The position numbers were made by a program, and so were the translations under genes. 64,000 nucleotides of DNA, from NCBI GenBank assembly GCA_944472155.2, contig OX235279.1:117854110-117918109 (forward strand). Direction: 5' to 3'. The notes beneath the pieces were generated by a model. The model was not told where the DNA came from and ran no database searches. It saw only the letters and a program-made list of their open reading frames with translations. Source of the DNA: Trichobilharzia szidati. Lineage: Eukaryota; Platyhelminthes; Trematoda; Strigeidida; Schistosomatidae. Of this stretch, positions 12,746-24,609 are shown in pieces (positions within the stretch are counted from its first letter, which is position 1; each line of letters opens with the position of its first letter).

Positions 12746-14000
12746 CATTTCACGAATCAAGTGATGGGATTGGTAATTTAATGTTGCTTACAGCTGTAGA
12801 TGAAAATGTCAGTAGGCTAGCGAAGTTTGACTAAATGGGCCGTTCAGAATATGCAGGCCAAGTTCCAGGCTTTCACTTGAAAGGGACTGAAGCAAATCAA
12901 AATATAAATGCTTTAATCACTTTGTAGATAATGTTGATATAGATCTGTGGCGTCGTAATCAGAACCCCCCAGTGTTAGGTTAGTTGTATGGCGTGTGTCT
13001 AACGTGCCCTATTTCTTCTGCCCTATTGTGTACTTAGTTACATATGAATACACGAACCAAAGTGAATTGCCCATTGTATGCAACGATACTGCCACCCATA
13101 AAGATGCTTCGTTAGTAGCGTTTTCATTATTTGAATACTTGAGGTGATGAATAAATCTTTATTGAAATTAATTCGAGCAAGTGTTACTTAGATCTGATAT
13201 TCGCTGTGTAATATTGTACAGTGGTATTTGACAAAATAATCTTCGATGAACTTAAAGGTATTACCCCACGATTAGTCATCTTGTCAGAGAAAATTATAAC
13301 CACTTCCCATAATCTTTCGTAAGACTTTACCTTGTGCTGTTTCTATATGATTTGTTAAGCAATGAGGACGGGAATTTTTGAATTCCAAGTTTTGCTTTCT
13401 ATCTAATTTATTCGTAAATTACAGTATTAGAATTCATAATAAGTTACAAATCTGCAACAACATATCATCCTTGTTAAACGTCGCACGATAAATAGGTAAA
13501 TGAACGTTGATTAATATAACTTTTACTAACAGAATTCCATTCATAATTATACATTAGCTCAATTCCTCAGCAAACAAGCATCAGAAAATATTTTAAGCAT
13601 CACTCCAGTATTAATCTTTTGGTTTTCTCATATTGTAATATATACTTTACAGTAATATGACTTAATTGTAAACAGAAACAGAGATGGCTACACTTTAGGA
13701 TATGTACATTTTTATTTAATCTCTTCCAATTCGTATTCCAATATATCGGATAAGCTTGCACGAATACAAAGTTAAAAGCATACCGTTAGTTTCAATTAAG
13801 ATAGGATAGATAATCTATAGTGTTTGTGCATTTTTGATCACAATTCATCGATAAGCTAGTACGATTTATAGTGAATCGGAGATTAGGCAGTGGAGCTTTC
13901 GAAATTTTGTATTTCACAAAATACGATTACTTTGTAGCGTATATCACGTTAAACTAATAATCCCTATTGAGACATAAAAAGAAAGAATTCAGAGAATAAA
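12746..14000. other. AT-rich stretch without recognised genes
   Basis: Nothing was recognised on either strand. Confidence 0.5.
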
Positions 14001-14060
14001 ATACTCTTCTCGACTATTTGATTTTTATAGCTGTACAATCTTATTTATATGCATATGCAT
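14001..14060 (+). repeat. Short interspersed repeat (TGTACAATCGCATTTATA family)
   Basis: ACTCTTCTCGACT... then AGCTGTACAATCTTATTTAT matches copies at about 14405, 22340, 25980, 52000 and 63840. Unclassified; often next to SINEs or PLE ends. Confidence 0.5.
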
Positions 14061-14179
14061 TTCAGTAAGCAATAACAATCAGTTTTCTTACTTGTGTTAA
14101 AGTTTAACAGTGAGTGGAAATAGTAAAGTGCAATAATATTGGTGTATATGATCACGAGTCATGAGCTTTTATACACATA

Positions 14180-14396
14180 GCGTCGGTGGCACAGCTTTAG
14201 AGTACTCGCCAACCACGCAGATGGTCCGGGGTTCGATCCCCGACCAACGTATACCTTTACTTTCCTAAGTCAGTAATAAGACTGTTAAAGACGGAAGGTT
14301 GAGCATAAGGCTAAAAATAAATACTATTGCTACCGAAACTTCAAACCTTTATCTTGAAACCAAATGTTCCACTGGGAACGTAAAGGAAAAAAATAA
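14180..14396 (+). repeat. tRNA-derived SINE (family A), near complete
   Basis: Starts GCGTCGGTGGCACAGC, B box GGTTCGATCCCC, body GGTTGAGCATAAGGCT and tail TGTTCCACTGGGAACGTAAA before an A/AAT-rich end. Flanked on both sides by opposed copies of the TGTACAATCGCATT repeat. Confidence 0.85.
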
Positions 14397-14402
14397 TAAA
14401 AA

Positions 14403-14450
14403 GATCGTACAGCTATGCAAATGAAATTGTCGAAAAGAGAATTTTCTTCT
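14403..14450 (-). repeat. TGTACAATCGCATTTATA-family repeat, minus copy
   Basis: AGATCGTACAGCTATGCAAA... GAAAAGAGAATTTTC is the reverse complement of the family consensus, directly after the SINE A-rich end. Confidence 0.45.
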
Positions 14451-15690
14451 CTGAATCCCTTGTTTTTAAATACCTCATTATCTAAAGAATGTTGAATTTT
14501 CTGAGTTGTCTTCTGATTTCGTCTTATGTCTGAAAGAAACACCTCCAGTGGTTGAAGATTTTGGAGTACTCTATCGTCCATGTTTAGTGTTGTTGCTTAT
14601 TTTGTCAATACAGTTCCTCAGCCAGAATGTCGTTTGTCTCCGATATAATTCCTTCTTTTCTGTGAGTGTGAATGTTTTCCTTAGATAACTGGAGAGAATA
14701 TGAGAGAACATAGACATAATATTAATAGCGCCTGAAACCCAATTTCCACAAACATAAGTTATACAAATGTGATAAGAGTACTGCATTACAAAAACGCAAG
14801 CTGTTTTTCACCATTCACACGCTCACTGAATGCAAAAAACTGCAAATTTCTGTAATCTTCATTAATTCATTCACATGGTGACGCAGAAGAACTTCAGTTC
14901 TAATCACGACAAGTTGAGATTTTGTGAATTCTTTTTCATCTTTACTCACATGAGGCTATTGGCATTAAACAGAGAAAATCAGCAGGAATGGCATGGTTTT
15001 TGTATCTAGTGATGAGTTTAAATTTTTAGTAATAAAGTATGTCAGCTGTAAAATAAACAAAACCTATCGAACATTTTAAATTAGTGGTCATTACATTTAA
15101 ATTTTCCACTGGAAAACGGGAAGAAAAAGAAAAGCAAACACCCAAACACACAGTTCTTAATTGAACAGGCTTCTGTAAAGCGACTGGATTCGAGATAGTC
15201 ACTTTTGAACTAGAGTGCATTAGTCGAAAATCTTTAGGTTAAAATATTGGAATAGCGCTTATTAATGACTTTATACTTAGCGAATCTTAGGACCCACTTA
15301 CCACCCAATTTCGTGCTGTTATTCTCCTTCAAGTTAAAAGTAAATGACAATCTTCCTTAAAGCTAAGATTCGAATTGTTGATGACTACATCACTGCAGTC
15401 TGCTTTCAGTGAAATCACTGATATCGCTAAAAGGTAATGGAGCCTAATTACTAGAAAGCTGTAGCGATTGCTCGACTGCTTTCATGCAAAATGTAGAGTA
15501 GCTCATTTAAGTTGAAATGCACTCAAAGTTTAAATCTATTAGCTTAAGCAAAGGATCAGGATTTCTGTTAAGTAATGCACTCATATCGACTTAATGAAAC
15601 CATGAAATCTATTTTAATAATTTTACGGTCATTGAATCAACTTTAAAAAGACTTAGAACCAAAGAAAAATGTGGGCATCTTCATCACCTC
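14451..15690. other. AT-rich stretch without recognised genes
   Basis: Several short open frames (14506-14688, 15026-15220) have no recognised motif. Confidence 0.45.
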
Positions 15691-16150
15691 TGTCTCCTCT
15701 ACGTTTCATTTAAGTCTTGCCATCTCTGCTTTGTCTCCCGACTTGTTTGTTTTCGACTGTAAATATTCATTAACAAACAGAACCTTAAAATGACTATGGT
15801 CATTCTTCTTCTGTCAATTATCCTAGCAAGCCTCAGTAAGAAGATAGATAAAGGTCTAAAAAGGAACCCATAAGTATGAATGATGTGCATTGTTTGATGA
15901 CCAGTGATATTGAATACGAGGATACAGTATGTCATATGGTCAAGTAACATAACCTAGTGGTCATAATTTACACCTGATATATGAACCCATCAAGGACATC
16001 TACAGAAGAACTATTTGTGATTAAAATGAATAGAACGCATGCCATGAGCCTGTAAATTCTTTTTTGTACTTATTTCTTGTGATAATAAACATTTTAAATT
16101 CCTCGGTTTCACTGGTGACGAAAGCACTCTAAACACGAAACATTTACGAA
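15691..16150. repeat. Possible retroelement end, unclassified
   Basis: A 3' end-like stretch carries an AATAAA at about 16085 and then ACTGGTGACGAAAGCACTC, which resembles the GACGAAAGCTC part of the hammerhead-like palindrome at 43.2 kb. No coding motif was recognised. Weak. Confidence 0.25.
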
Positions 16151-16620
16151 ACTAAAATTATTTTTCTAAGCCAGTAAAGTATTGTATATCATAATTAATA
16201 TAGGCAAAATAAATACTATAATTTTTTATTAGTGGATCACGCTATTTGACATAAAACAAAAGAATGTCACTATTATTATAAAGGTTTTTGTATTTCCCAA
16301 TGGATGAAGAACAAAACGATATCGTTTTTAGTGACGTTTGGCTATTTAATGCTGCTTATAGCCTTATCAAAGTTTAATTAAACCAGAATTTGCAAAATCC
16401 CAGTATATATATAACAACTTAATTATCGTTCCTCAGCATGGGGGCATTTTTCGTTGTCATATTGGCCAATTGGTAAAGATAACAAAACCAGGTGTAGATT
16501 TTTGGATTTGATAAGTGTGTAAAATTATAAAAGCAGCATGTGTTGACATAATGAAATCGCTTATCACATTCGTGTTAATTTTGTCACTTTATGGGGGAGG
16601 GAGGTGTCGTAACCAGGTCA
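16151..16620. other. AT-rich stretch without recognised genes
   Basis: Nothing was recognised. Confidence 0.5.
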
Positions 16621-16624
16621 AATT

Positions 16625-17725
16625 CTGTTATAGTTTATCATTCATATTCAGACAATTTGGATTCCACTTGACATGAAGTGCTTCTGATACTAGATGTTCT
16701 TTGTGATTTCTGAAATTTTTCTGGATTATTTCAGTATCGCCAGAATCAATTTTGTGACCTGATTCTATGGCGCATAGACCTATGGCTGATGACTTTCTGA
16801 GAATTTCTAGTTCCACTGGATTTCTCGGTGGTCGAACAGAAGCTCTACAGTGTTCATTTCTTCTGATCTTGATTCCTCGAAACGTTCGTACGATTAATAT
16901 CACACAACATTCCAAGAATTTTGTTTTATAAACACAATTACATTTGAGATCCTTTGGAATTTGATCTTTTATACGTCACTTTATAATGTCACTTTGTATT
17001 GTGTCTAATGTTTTGAAGAGACCTATTATATCGTGCTTATTGAGTATTCTTCTGACATCGTCTGATGTTTCTGATCTACATGGAATAACAACGGTTGAGC
17101 TCCATGTCCATGACCACACGTAATGCAGATGCTGATTTGTTAATGAAGTCCTCTGGGTAGTTACTTTTCTTGAAAATTTTAGTAATGTTTGATATTTCTT
17201 CTTCTTTTTCCCTCTCATCCGTTATAAAACAGTTTACTCAACTAAGGAGATTTGAAACAACCGATACCTTTGCGCTCACGAGGTGTGATGATTCGAAGTC
17301 TAAGTGTTTTTTTTCTGAATATGGATACATTGAAATATCCATTTTCTTTTCTCTAAATTAGGCAGTCTAGAAAGGTGTGCTCATCGAACTCTGATTCCAC
17401 TTCTGAAGTAAATGGATGCAGGATGACAGACTTTTCATTTTCCCCAAAAATGAGTTGTGTAGACCTCATTTTTGCATGAAGAATGAATCGTCAGCGTATC
17501 TCACCTGTATTTTAGTTGTATTTTTGAAGAGTTTTTCTTCAGATGTATTCATGAAAAGATCAGTGACTATAGGGGAAGCTGGTGAACCCATAACAGCACT
17601 ATTTGTCTATCTATATAAATTCCTTTCAAAAGTAAAACAATTACTTTCCAGACTTAATTTCAAGCTCTTGATTATTTCATTGAAAGAGTTGTGTCTGATT
17701 CTAGTAAACTGAAATTTACACAATC
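16625..17725 (-). pseudogene. Penelope-like element relic: RT end and GIY-YIG endonuclease
   Basis: Reading the minus strand from 17600, a frame gives GSPASPIVTDLFM followed by RYADDSFFM, the PLE form of reverse transcriptase motifs B and C (YADD catalytic pair). Further on are SDDVRRILNKHDI (about 17070), the linker before the endonuclease, and KIRRNEHCRASVR with SSAIGLCAIESGHKID and NHKEHLVSEAL, the GIY-YIG helix region and distal conserved segment (16915-16640). The YIG tyrosine-glycine core is decayed (ILIVRTFRG where YIGRTFRG is expected). Stops and frameshifts break it into at least three frames. The fingers and palm N-terminus are missing, so the copy is 5'-truncated. It appears to be a different PLE family from those at 27, 39 and 47 kb. 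Confidence 0.85.
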
Positions 17726-18794
17726 ATCTGGGTAGTGGGAAGTAGTGCTGAACATCTGTTTAGCATTAAATGGTGCGCACCTTGTCTTGATTAGAATTAA
17801 ACCCGTCTGTAAGGTTCCGAGGTGATTCCATCACCATCCAGCAACTGGGTTAAATTCCAGTGGTTCTTGATTTCAATTAGTCTGCAACATAGAGCAACCT
17901 CTGTTTTATATTATTGGAGATTATGGCTCCTCACACTCGACTGTGGGGACCTTAATATTTATGACTTCTCAAAAGAACTCTAGGGAATCCACATCGTAGC
18001 TGGTTGCTACTGAGTAATGAATCCGTCTTCAACTTCTGCCTAGTGGGTATTTAATTTTCCTATCGACTTAAATGTAGCTTCTTGAGGCTAAAAGACAGTG
18101 TCGAAATGCACGTCGTGCATTATCCACGTAATGGTACTAAGATTATACCACTTCCAGAAGCGATTCAATCCTGGGCTTTATCAAGCTAATCTTCAAACTA
18201 AATAAAGCTCATAAATAGCAGTGAATGGGAAATCCTCAGTCTTATAAAAAGAGGTTATCTGATGCTTTTTATTTTCATTTTTCCGAAATAATAATTCAAT
18301 CTTTACATGAACATTTAGTCGATACGGTAAAAGTATAGTCGGCCATAAACACACCGAAACTCAATTCCTTACTTCGCTTTTAATTTTCTCCATTATTCTC
18401 ATATACCTAGAAAACAAGAAAACCAAATTTATCGGAAGCGTAATCTAGTTTATGTTACTGCTGAAGACATATATATGGGAAAGGATATAAAATGTTCCAC
18501 TGAAGAACCACTTTCCTTTAGATAGGAAATTTGACAAAGTATACAAATGTATTTCCAGTCAAAACAAAGAAATATCAGGGAATATGATCAATGTTATTGG
18601 AAAGGCTAACCCACAGTCATGAAAATGTTAGACGAAATAGCAGAGAATTGTCCTTATAAATGAAATCGAAACTATCCGCCAATAACCTGACTGAATTCAG
18701 AGAATAATTAGTACATTTGGCTTACTTTTCTTACCAAGTTCATGTTTGCCTCAGAAAAGCAGTCTGCAGATGTGTAATTATTTGTTTTCCAATG
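17726..18794. other. AT-rich stretch without recognised genes
   Basis: A weak tRNA-like run (GCAACTGGGTTAAATTCCAG near 17865) is not convincing. Nothing else was recognised. Confidence 0.4.
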
Positions 18795-19090
18795 TCATCC
18801 TATCAAATATTTGAACTTATTTCAAACAAATGCAGTTAAATGATTTCATTTTTTAAAAATACAATATTCAAGAAGTATCTGATCATCGAATATGCCACTG
18901 AAAGCTCTGACTCTAAGATGTTCTTATCATTTAAGACAGAAACATAGTTCATATACCTGCCAGAACTTGTCAGTCTACATATCCTTTAAGAAAACTATTA
19001 GGAAACCTATCACTAGACAAGTAACTGAGTGAGAGGTATTGGTAAATGCATTTAGTGGTAGGATGATGTCCAGTTAATTTCCCACAATAA
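18795..19090 (+). repeat. Unidentified repeat, copy 1 of an inverted pair
   Basis: About 295 bases that recur in reverse complement at 22893-23200 with many small differences. Shared landmarks include TTGAACTTATTTCAAACAAA, CTGATCAT.GAATATGC, CTTATCATTTAAGACAGAAA and TTTAGTGGTAGGATGATGT. A frame in both copies reads LKALT.RCSYHLRQK and YTCQNLSVY, perhaps once coding; the family is not recognised. Confidence 0.75.
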
Positions 19091-20150
19091 GATATCAAAT
19101 GTTATCAATTTTAAGAAGTCCAGGTGTACTGATATGTTAAAGGCTTTCAAGGAATGTCCTGATATTAAGCGTGAACGAACTGACTCCATAAGGTCACAAG
19201 CATATCGTCACGATAGCAGTCATTCATTGGAAAACTTAAACTGCATTATATTTTTAAGTGTTGTACAATGGGTTATTACCGGAGTTTCCAACGAAGTCAA
19301 AGAGTGGAAGTCAAGGCTGTTTTTTTACTCATCCGTGAACATAATCTGAATATAAAAGGAACAACCATTAAAGCAATATAGAAAGATATTATTGATTTAA
19401 TTCTGCTGAAGTCGGGTCACGTCTGGAAAAACTATACAATTTTAGACATAAATAACAAAGAAATTTGACATAATTGAATTAGCAATTTGAAACCGCTGAA
19501 TTAGAAACAATAATAATACTCGGTTTGTCTCAAGCAATAATATTGCATGCAGAATGCAATTTACAGCGTTGTACATAATGTAGCAGATTTATCTCATTTT
19601 ACAAATAAAAAATTTCGTTAAGTTAGAAAAAAACAACCTATAAGACTGAAAGTTAACCGAAGAATGATGTGTGTAATAATTCCGCTTAGAATTTCCTGTT
19701 TATTTACTGATAAAAAAGTTTACAAACTCTTTTCTCACATTTACCGTACGACGATAAATTTTTATGAATATTCTTCTGGTTTTGTGCAAAAAGATACAAC
19801 TATAAAGCTGAGAAGAATAAATAGGATGATCAGTAACAGAAACCATGACTTTGGCTAACTGCTTGCAAAAATTGAAAGGTTTATTATTAACACTGTTACT
19901 CACCTAAGTGAAAACCACACCACACTAATCCTGCTTACAGCTTCCTGTGTTCTAATTAATATGATACAGTAGTTGTGGAAAACACCAAGATAGAATAAGG
20001 GGGAACAGTAAGCAAAAAGGGCTGATTACGTGAGTTGATACATTGTACAAGGAGAGGATGAGTCATCCTTGAAATTGTCAACTTCCATTTGTAACAAGTC
20101 AAACAAAAACGCTTTTTTGGGAATCAACAAGATATGAGACGACTAACAAA
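19091..20150. other. AT-rich stretch without recognised genes
   Basis: The open frames at 19134-19349 (+) and 19664-19858 (+) have no recognised motif. Confidence 0.45.
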
Positions 20151-20154
20151 GTTC

Positions 20155-20960
20155 TGAAGAGAAACCGATGCCGAGATATTGAATATTCGACTTAATCCCT
20201 ACCATAGTGCCGTCAGTACTACAAGAATCACAGGACTAAATCAGTCAGCCCAAATCTTGTTCGTGTTTGAAATTAAAGTTAACTGTCTGACATTTAGAGG
20301 GATTTAGCTCAAGATCATTTGAGTAAGACTTTTAGCTAACTTCAGATAAGAAGCTATTCATAGTAGAATAATCTAATGTAGAAACGACCGGGATAGAAAT
20401 GGTCAGATCACCAGCATATTTAATGTAACTGACTTTAGAGGAATATGGTGAGTCATGCAAAAAGAAAGAAAGAAGTAGTGGAGAGAGTACAATGTCTTGG
20501 AGCACATCAGCTTCTGTCAGCAAAGAAGTGGAGCACTTCCCATTTAGAACGATAGGTTGTTTTCTTCATGAAAAATAGAAAAACAACCAATTTCTGACCC
20601 AGAACTCACTGCCTACTGAGATTGTCTTGCTTGGTAAAAAGACTCAAGGAATCGAAATACAAGCAGTGTTGTAGTCTTGAAAGGACGATCAAGCAAAGTG
20701 GATTTAAGCACAGGTAAGATAAGCTTTTTCATGGTTTTAAAAAATGAAGGCATGGTGACAGTTGGCCCAGACTTTAAACGTGATTCAGAATATGACTTTG
20801 GTACAGGCTCAATGTCCGTTTCTTTCATAGCAACAGGTACTGTATCCATGTGAAATGATACATTACAGATTTCTGTAAGATTGTGACACAAAATTTCTGC
20901 ATATATTTGAAATTAAATGCTTACCACTCCATCAGGACCTGGGATATGTGTTTACACATC
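20155..20960 (-). pseudogene. CR1/Jockey-type LINE reverse transcriptase relic
   Basis: On the minus strand, GPDGVV at the upstream end is followed by CNVSFHMDTVPVAMKETDI.PVPK, matching the segment in CR1/Jockey-group LINEs where a weak Trp-Lys motif precedes PVPK. After a gap comes VLQDIVLSPLLLSFFLHD, corresponding to the GVPQGTVLSPLLF motif B, and IKYAGDLTI, where the catalytic YADD has become YAGD. Downstream, a frame gives a decayed LNPSKCQT-like block. The central palm including motif A is lost, and there are several stops. It is too short and damaged to place in a subfamily; SR1-like CR1 is a reasonable guess. Confidence 0.75.
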
Positions 20961-21605
20961 CTTTTCACTTAAACCCAGAAATGGCAGCATTTATTTCCCA
21001 TATGAATTTAAAACAAGCAACTATAGTTAGTAAAGCAGGACTTTATGAATTCATCAAATTTTGGTATAACTGTTCAGCTGAATGCTCTAAACACAGGAAT
21101 ATACATCATTAGAATTGCATTGAAAGGTATAAGACTGATAAGTAAATTAACTACATTGAATCAGTCATTGCAAAACGACAGGTGTGACTTGGTTTTCACG
21201 TGGGGTTCGGATAAATAGAAGAAGGGAATATTTGAGGTTAAAATTAAGATAAAATGTATTACGGTTCAATTACATCACTTAAATAAACGATTATTTATCA
21301 GAAAGAGAACTAGAATACTTCAAGAACTGAGAAGTGAATAACGTTGATAATAACAGTAATGGTGATAAAACTATTAATGTTAAAACAATTTCAGATAGTG
21401 GTACTTACAAAGGATAGATTTAAATAAATCAGGAATAATCATAAGAGGTAGAGTAAAATACGGAATAAAGATATTTATAATAAAAACAGTTAATAAGTAA
21501 GACAGAAAGTAGTCATTTATGTGACTCGAGACAAGAGATATAACCATATTAAATTGTGGACTTAGAGAAAATCGATTAAAGGCGTCTACTTCAGAGTAAG
21601 CATCA
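20961..21605. other. AT-rich stretch without recognised genes
   Basis: Nothing was recognised. Confidence 0.5.
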
Positions 21606-21950
21606 ACAGAGACCTTTTTTGCTTGTGTGTGTTTTTATCAATTTACTTGCTCGTGTGGAGTAGAGTATATCGGCCGTACACAACGTCAAGTCCACAAACG
21701 TATCCTGGAACACTATCCAGCTTGGTTAGCCAGAGGAGCAGCTCTATCCTCGAACACCTTGTCATCTCCGGATATCAAGCACCCCGCATGAATGCTCCAC
21801 AGTGCCACACAAAGTCTCTCAATATCGTACAAAGGGACTTCGCACGCGCCATCTGGACATAGCTGAAACATTAGCTGTTCGGGATCTGAAACCGGACCTC
21901 TGCATTCAAAAGCGCTACATACATTAAATCGCCCTACCATGGCCAGAGTA
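21606..21950 (+). pseudogene. Penelope-like GIY-YIG endonuclease fragment
   Basis: From 21636 one frame reads YQFTCSCGVEYIGRTQRQV then HKRILEHYPAWL, the PLE endonuclease with its CxC pair before the GIY-YIG core (here EYIGRT) and the conserved RxxEHxxAWL helix. It stops near 21790. A shifted frame continues with SLNIVQRDFARAIW. GC content and conservation are higher than in the surroundings, suggesting a younger copy. No RT domain lies upstream, so only the C-terminal part was inserted or survives. Confidence 0.85.
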
Positions 21951-21984
21951 AAGTTTGAACTATAATTTTGCTTCTTCTTTTTTA

Positions 21985-22080
21985 TTATGCAAGTTTATTA
22001 TTATTGTTATTACTACTATTATTTTATTATCATTATTGTTCTCATCATTCATATTTTATTACCATTCTATTACTGTTTAT
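21985..22080. repeat. TTA-rich imperfect microsatellite
   Basis: Runs of TTATTATTATTGTTATTACT and related imperfect TTA units, which on the minus strand resemble an AAT-type retroelement tail. Confidence 0.6.
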
Positions 22081-22334
22081 TAATAGCATTGCTTTTCCAT
22101 ACAGATTTTATGTAAAAGCACTTTATCATCTTTCCACTAGTTCCTATCCATTCTACACGAGCCTATTGATTAGTCATTATCTCACACTTATTACGTCATG
22201 CCAACTTCTGCCTCTTTTCTAACTTCCATTTAGTCATGCCTCCTAGGTTACACCTCACATTACGTAATACATTTTTCGAGGAGAAAGTTTACCAGTATCT
22301 AAATGGTCTTATGATTTCTTTGTCAAATATAATT

Positions 22335-22395
22335 ACGATCGTACAGCTCATGAAAATGAATCATCGAAAAGAAAATTTTCTTAGCTGCTTATACC
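22335..22395 (-). repeat. TGTACAATCGCATTTATA-family repeat, minus copy
   Basis: ACGATCGTACAGCTCATGAA ... CGAAAAGAAAATTTTC parallels the copy at 14403-14450. Confidence 0.45.
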
Positions 22396-22892
22396 TTTTT
22401 CTTATGCTTGTACACCGATGAAGTTTCCAGATGCTAGAAGCCTTTCTACATGATGAAAACTTTTCATCATGTATTCCATTAAGTCTTCGTGTTTCAGATC
22501 TTATTAGATAGCTCAGTCTTCGAACACCAGCATTTTTGTGTGATTTGTGCAAATTCTCTTTTTATCTCCGAAGCAGTACTAGTTTTGGAGAAGACATCAT
22601 CTCGAATCCCGTAAAGTGTTTCAGCAAGGCAGTAAATGTCTGGGCAGACTTGATATAGTAGGTGATACTGCAAACATTAAAATTCAAAATGTCATCAATG
22701 AACAGGTTCCAGTCAATATCCTGCAAACTCGAATCTTAGTGATAGAATATTGAATGAGATCGTCGTTGGACTAACTTTGTCAATTGAACAATACTATGTA
22801 GTAAAACTACAAGTTCTTGAATTTGTTCACTGAGTTATGCTAAAAATTTGAAGTATAACGTGACTGACATTCCAGGCTGGTAATCCATGTAG
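22396..22892. other. Unassigned stretch with a short hairpin
   Basis: ACATGATGAAAA / TTTTCATCATGT around 22448-22472 forms a 12-bp inverted repeat. Reading frames on the minus strand are broken and unrecognised. Confidence 0.35.
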
Positions 22893-23200
22893 GATTATTG
22901 TGAGGAATAAACTGAACATCATCCTACCACTAAATGCATTTACCAAAACCTCTCACTCAGTTACTTGTCTAATGATAAGTTTCCTGATAGTTTTCCTAGA
23001 GGGCAGGTAGACTGACAAGTTCTGACAGGTATATGAACACCATTTCTGTCTTAAATGATAAGAACATCTTGGAGTGAGAGCTTTCAGTGGCACTGATGGT
23101 GCATATTCCATGATCAGATACTTCTGGAATATTGTATTTTTTAAAAATGAAATCATTTAACTGCATTTGTTTGAAATAAGTTCAAATATTTGATGGATTG
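22893..23200 (-). repeat. Unidentified repeat, copy 2 of an inverted pair
   Basis: Reverse-complement relative of 18795-19090. This copy has about 10 extra bases (GCACCATCAG on the minus strand) and an open minus frame at 22953-23156 that reads through the shared segment. Confidence 0.75.
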
Positions 23201-23599
23201 AAATTGGAAAGTTTAAAACAAACGTGTGCTGAATGCTTTTATCACACCGCTTCTAAAATGTAAGAGAAATATACTTTGTTATCACAGGTGATAGCTAGTC
23301 AGGGAAACGAATAAAACTCAATCAGAACCTTAGCCTGGTAAGGTGTTTTGATATTATGATAAGAAAGGACATTATATGAATCTGCATGAATCAACCTCTA
23401 TTTTGAAATATCAGTTAAATTGCGATATTCAGGTAGAATGGAACAAAATCTTTTAAAAAGCTTCCTGCATATAAGGTAGACACGTCTTATTGACTCTTTT
23501 TTCACAGGCAATAATCTCTTGATTCGACTCTAACTGGTGTCATGTATGTAGTCTTTTATTCACTGCAGACTGAATCCCATCAGTCAACTTTGCAATGTG
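23201..23599. other. Stretch without recognised genes
   Basis: Nothing was recognised. Confidence 0.45.
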
Positions 23600-23775
23600 G
23601 CCACCATACTAGGTGGCTTGGCATCAAGGTACACTCGGGGTTGTTGATGTTAGACGGTTGGAGGCAGTTGATAGGAAGCCTAGGAACTTGAAGGAATTTA
23701 TGTCCCTTCTAAGATTCAAACCAGTGTCACCCAGTGCCGCAGTCACGGACGCTACCACTGAGCTACCATCTAATA
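23600..23775 (-). repeat. tRNA-derived SINE, second tRNA-type family, minus copy
   Basis: On the minus strand: A-box region GGTAGCTCAGTGGTAGCGTC, B box CTGGTTTGAATCTTAG, then a body with GGGACATAAATTCCTTCAAG and GCCTCCAACCGTCTAACAT. Its partner lies 170 bases away in the opposite orientation. Confidence 0.7.
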
Positions 23776-23944
23776 ACATTAATCCTGAGTGTACCGTGAC
23801 GGCGAGCCACCTAGTATGCTGAACACATTGCAAAGTTAACTGATAGAATTCAGTCTGCCGTAAACAAAAGACTAGATACATGATACTACTTAGTGTCCAA
23901 TCAAAAGTATCTAATACAGTCATGCAGAAGGTCAATCGCCAGCC

Positions 23945-24115
23945 CCAATAGCTCACAAGTTAACGTTTGTAACTGTAGCAGTGGGCGACACGGGTTCAAA
24001 TCTCAGAAGTGACATGAGTCCCGGCAAGATTTCAGATATTCCTTGTTGATGAGTGCCAACTAGCTCAAAACCTGGATCCAAGGTTTCCTGACGATTGCCT
24101 CCAACCACCTAATAA
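23945..24115 (+). repeat. tRNA-derived SINE, second tRNA-type family, plus copy
   Basis: AATAGCTCACAAGTTAACGT (A-box region), CGACACGGGTTCAAATCTCA (B box), then AGAAGTGACATGAG and GCCTCCAACCACCTAATAAC, the same order as the minus copy. Confidence 0.65.
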
Positions 24116-24595
24116 CAGAAATTCATCTCATTTACATGAAAAGCGCATTGAATACAGAATAAGAATGCCTCCAAAATACTCTAGTGCTGAATATATATCT
24201 AGCCTTATTCGCCAATAAATGCTTCAGCCGAAAGCTTAATACTTCTCACGACTCGGAAGTGCAGTGAAAAATTTTGTTGTCATCCCTGTGGAAACCACAG
24301 CAATGTGAATTAACCCTAATTTCTGTTATATTTACTTTAAATTTTCAAACAGTCTTGGAATAAGCTGGTATAAGTGGCTAAAACGTTAGTTGATAGCGTT
24401 TTGAATTTCAGTTACCAAAACAATTACATCAAGAACAAAGCCATCTGTTAGCTTTCAGTATCCCATTTCAAAATTAACAACTTGGTCACCCTCCTTAACT
24501 GAAGCATATGTATGAGAAGGGTATTTAACCTAGACAACCTAATATCTTCAAAGCAATCTTGCAGTATATCATTTATATGAGAATTGCTAAGGTTC

Positions 24596-24609
24596 ACAAA
24601 CCAAATATT
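24596..24609 (+). repeat. Left 14-bp target-site duplication of RTE copy
   Basis: ACAAACCAAATATT is repeated exactly at 25847-25860, just after the AAT tail. Confidence 0.85.

Noticed and set aside
21968..22222. 84-codon Leu- and Tyr-rich plus ORF as a membrane peptide
   Set aside because: Translated from a TTA-type microsatellite; composition explains it.
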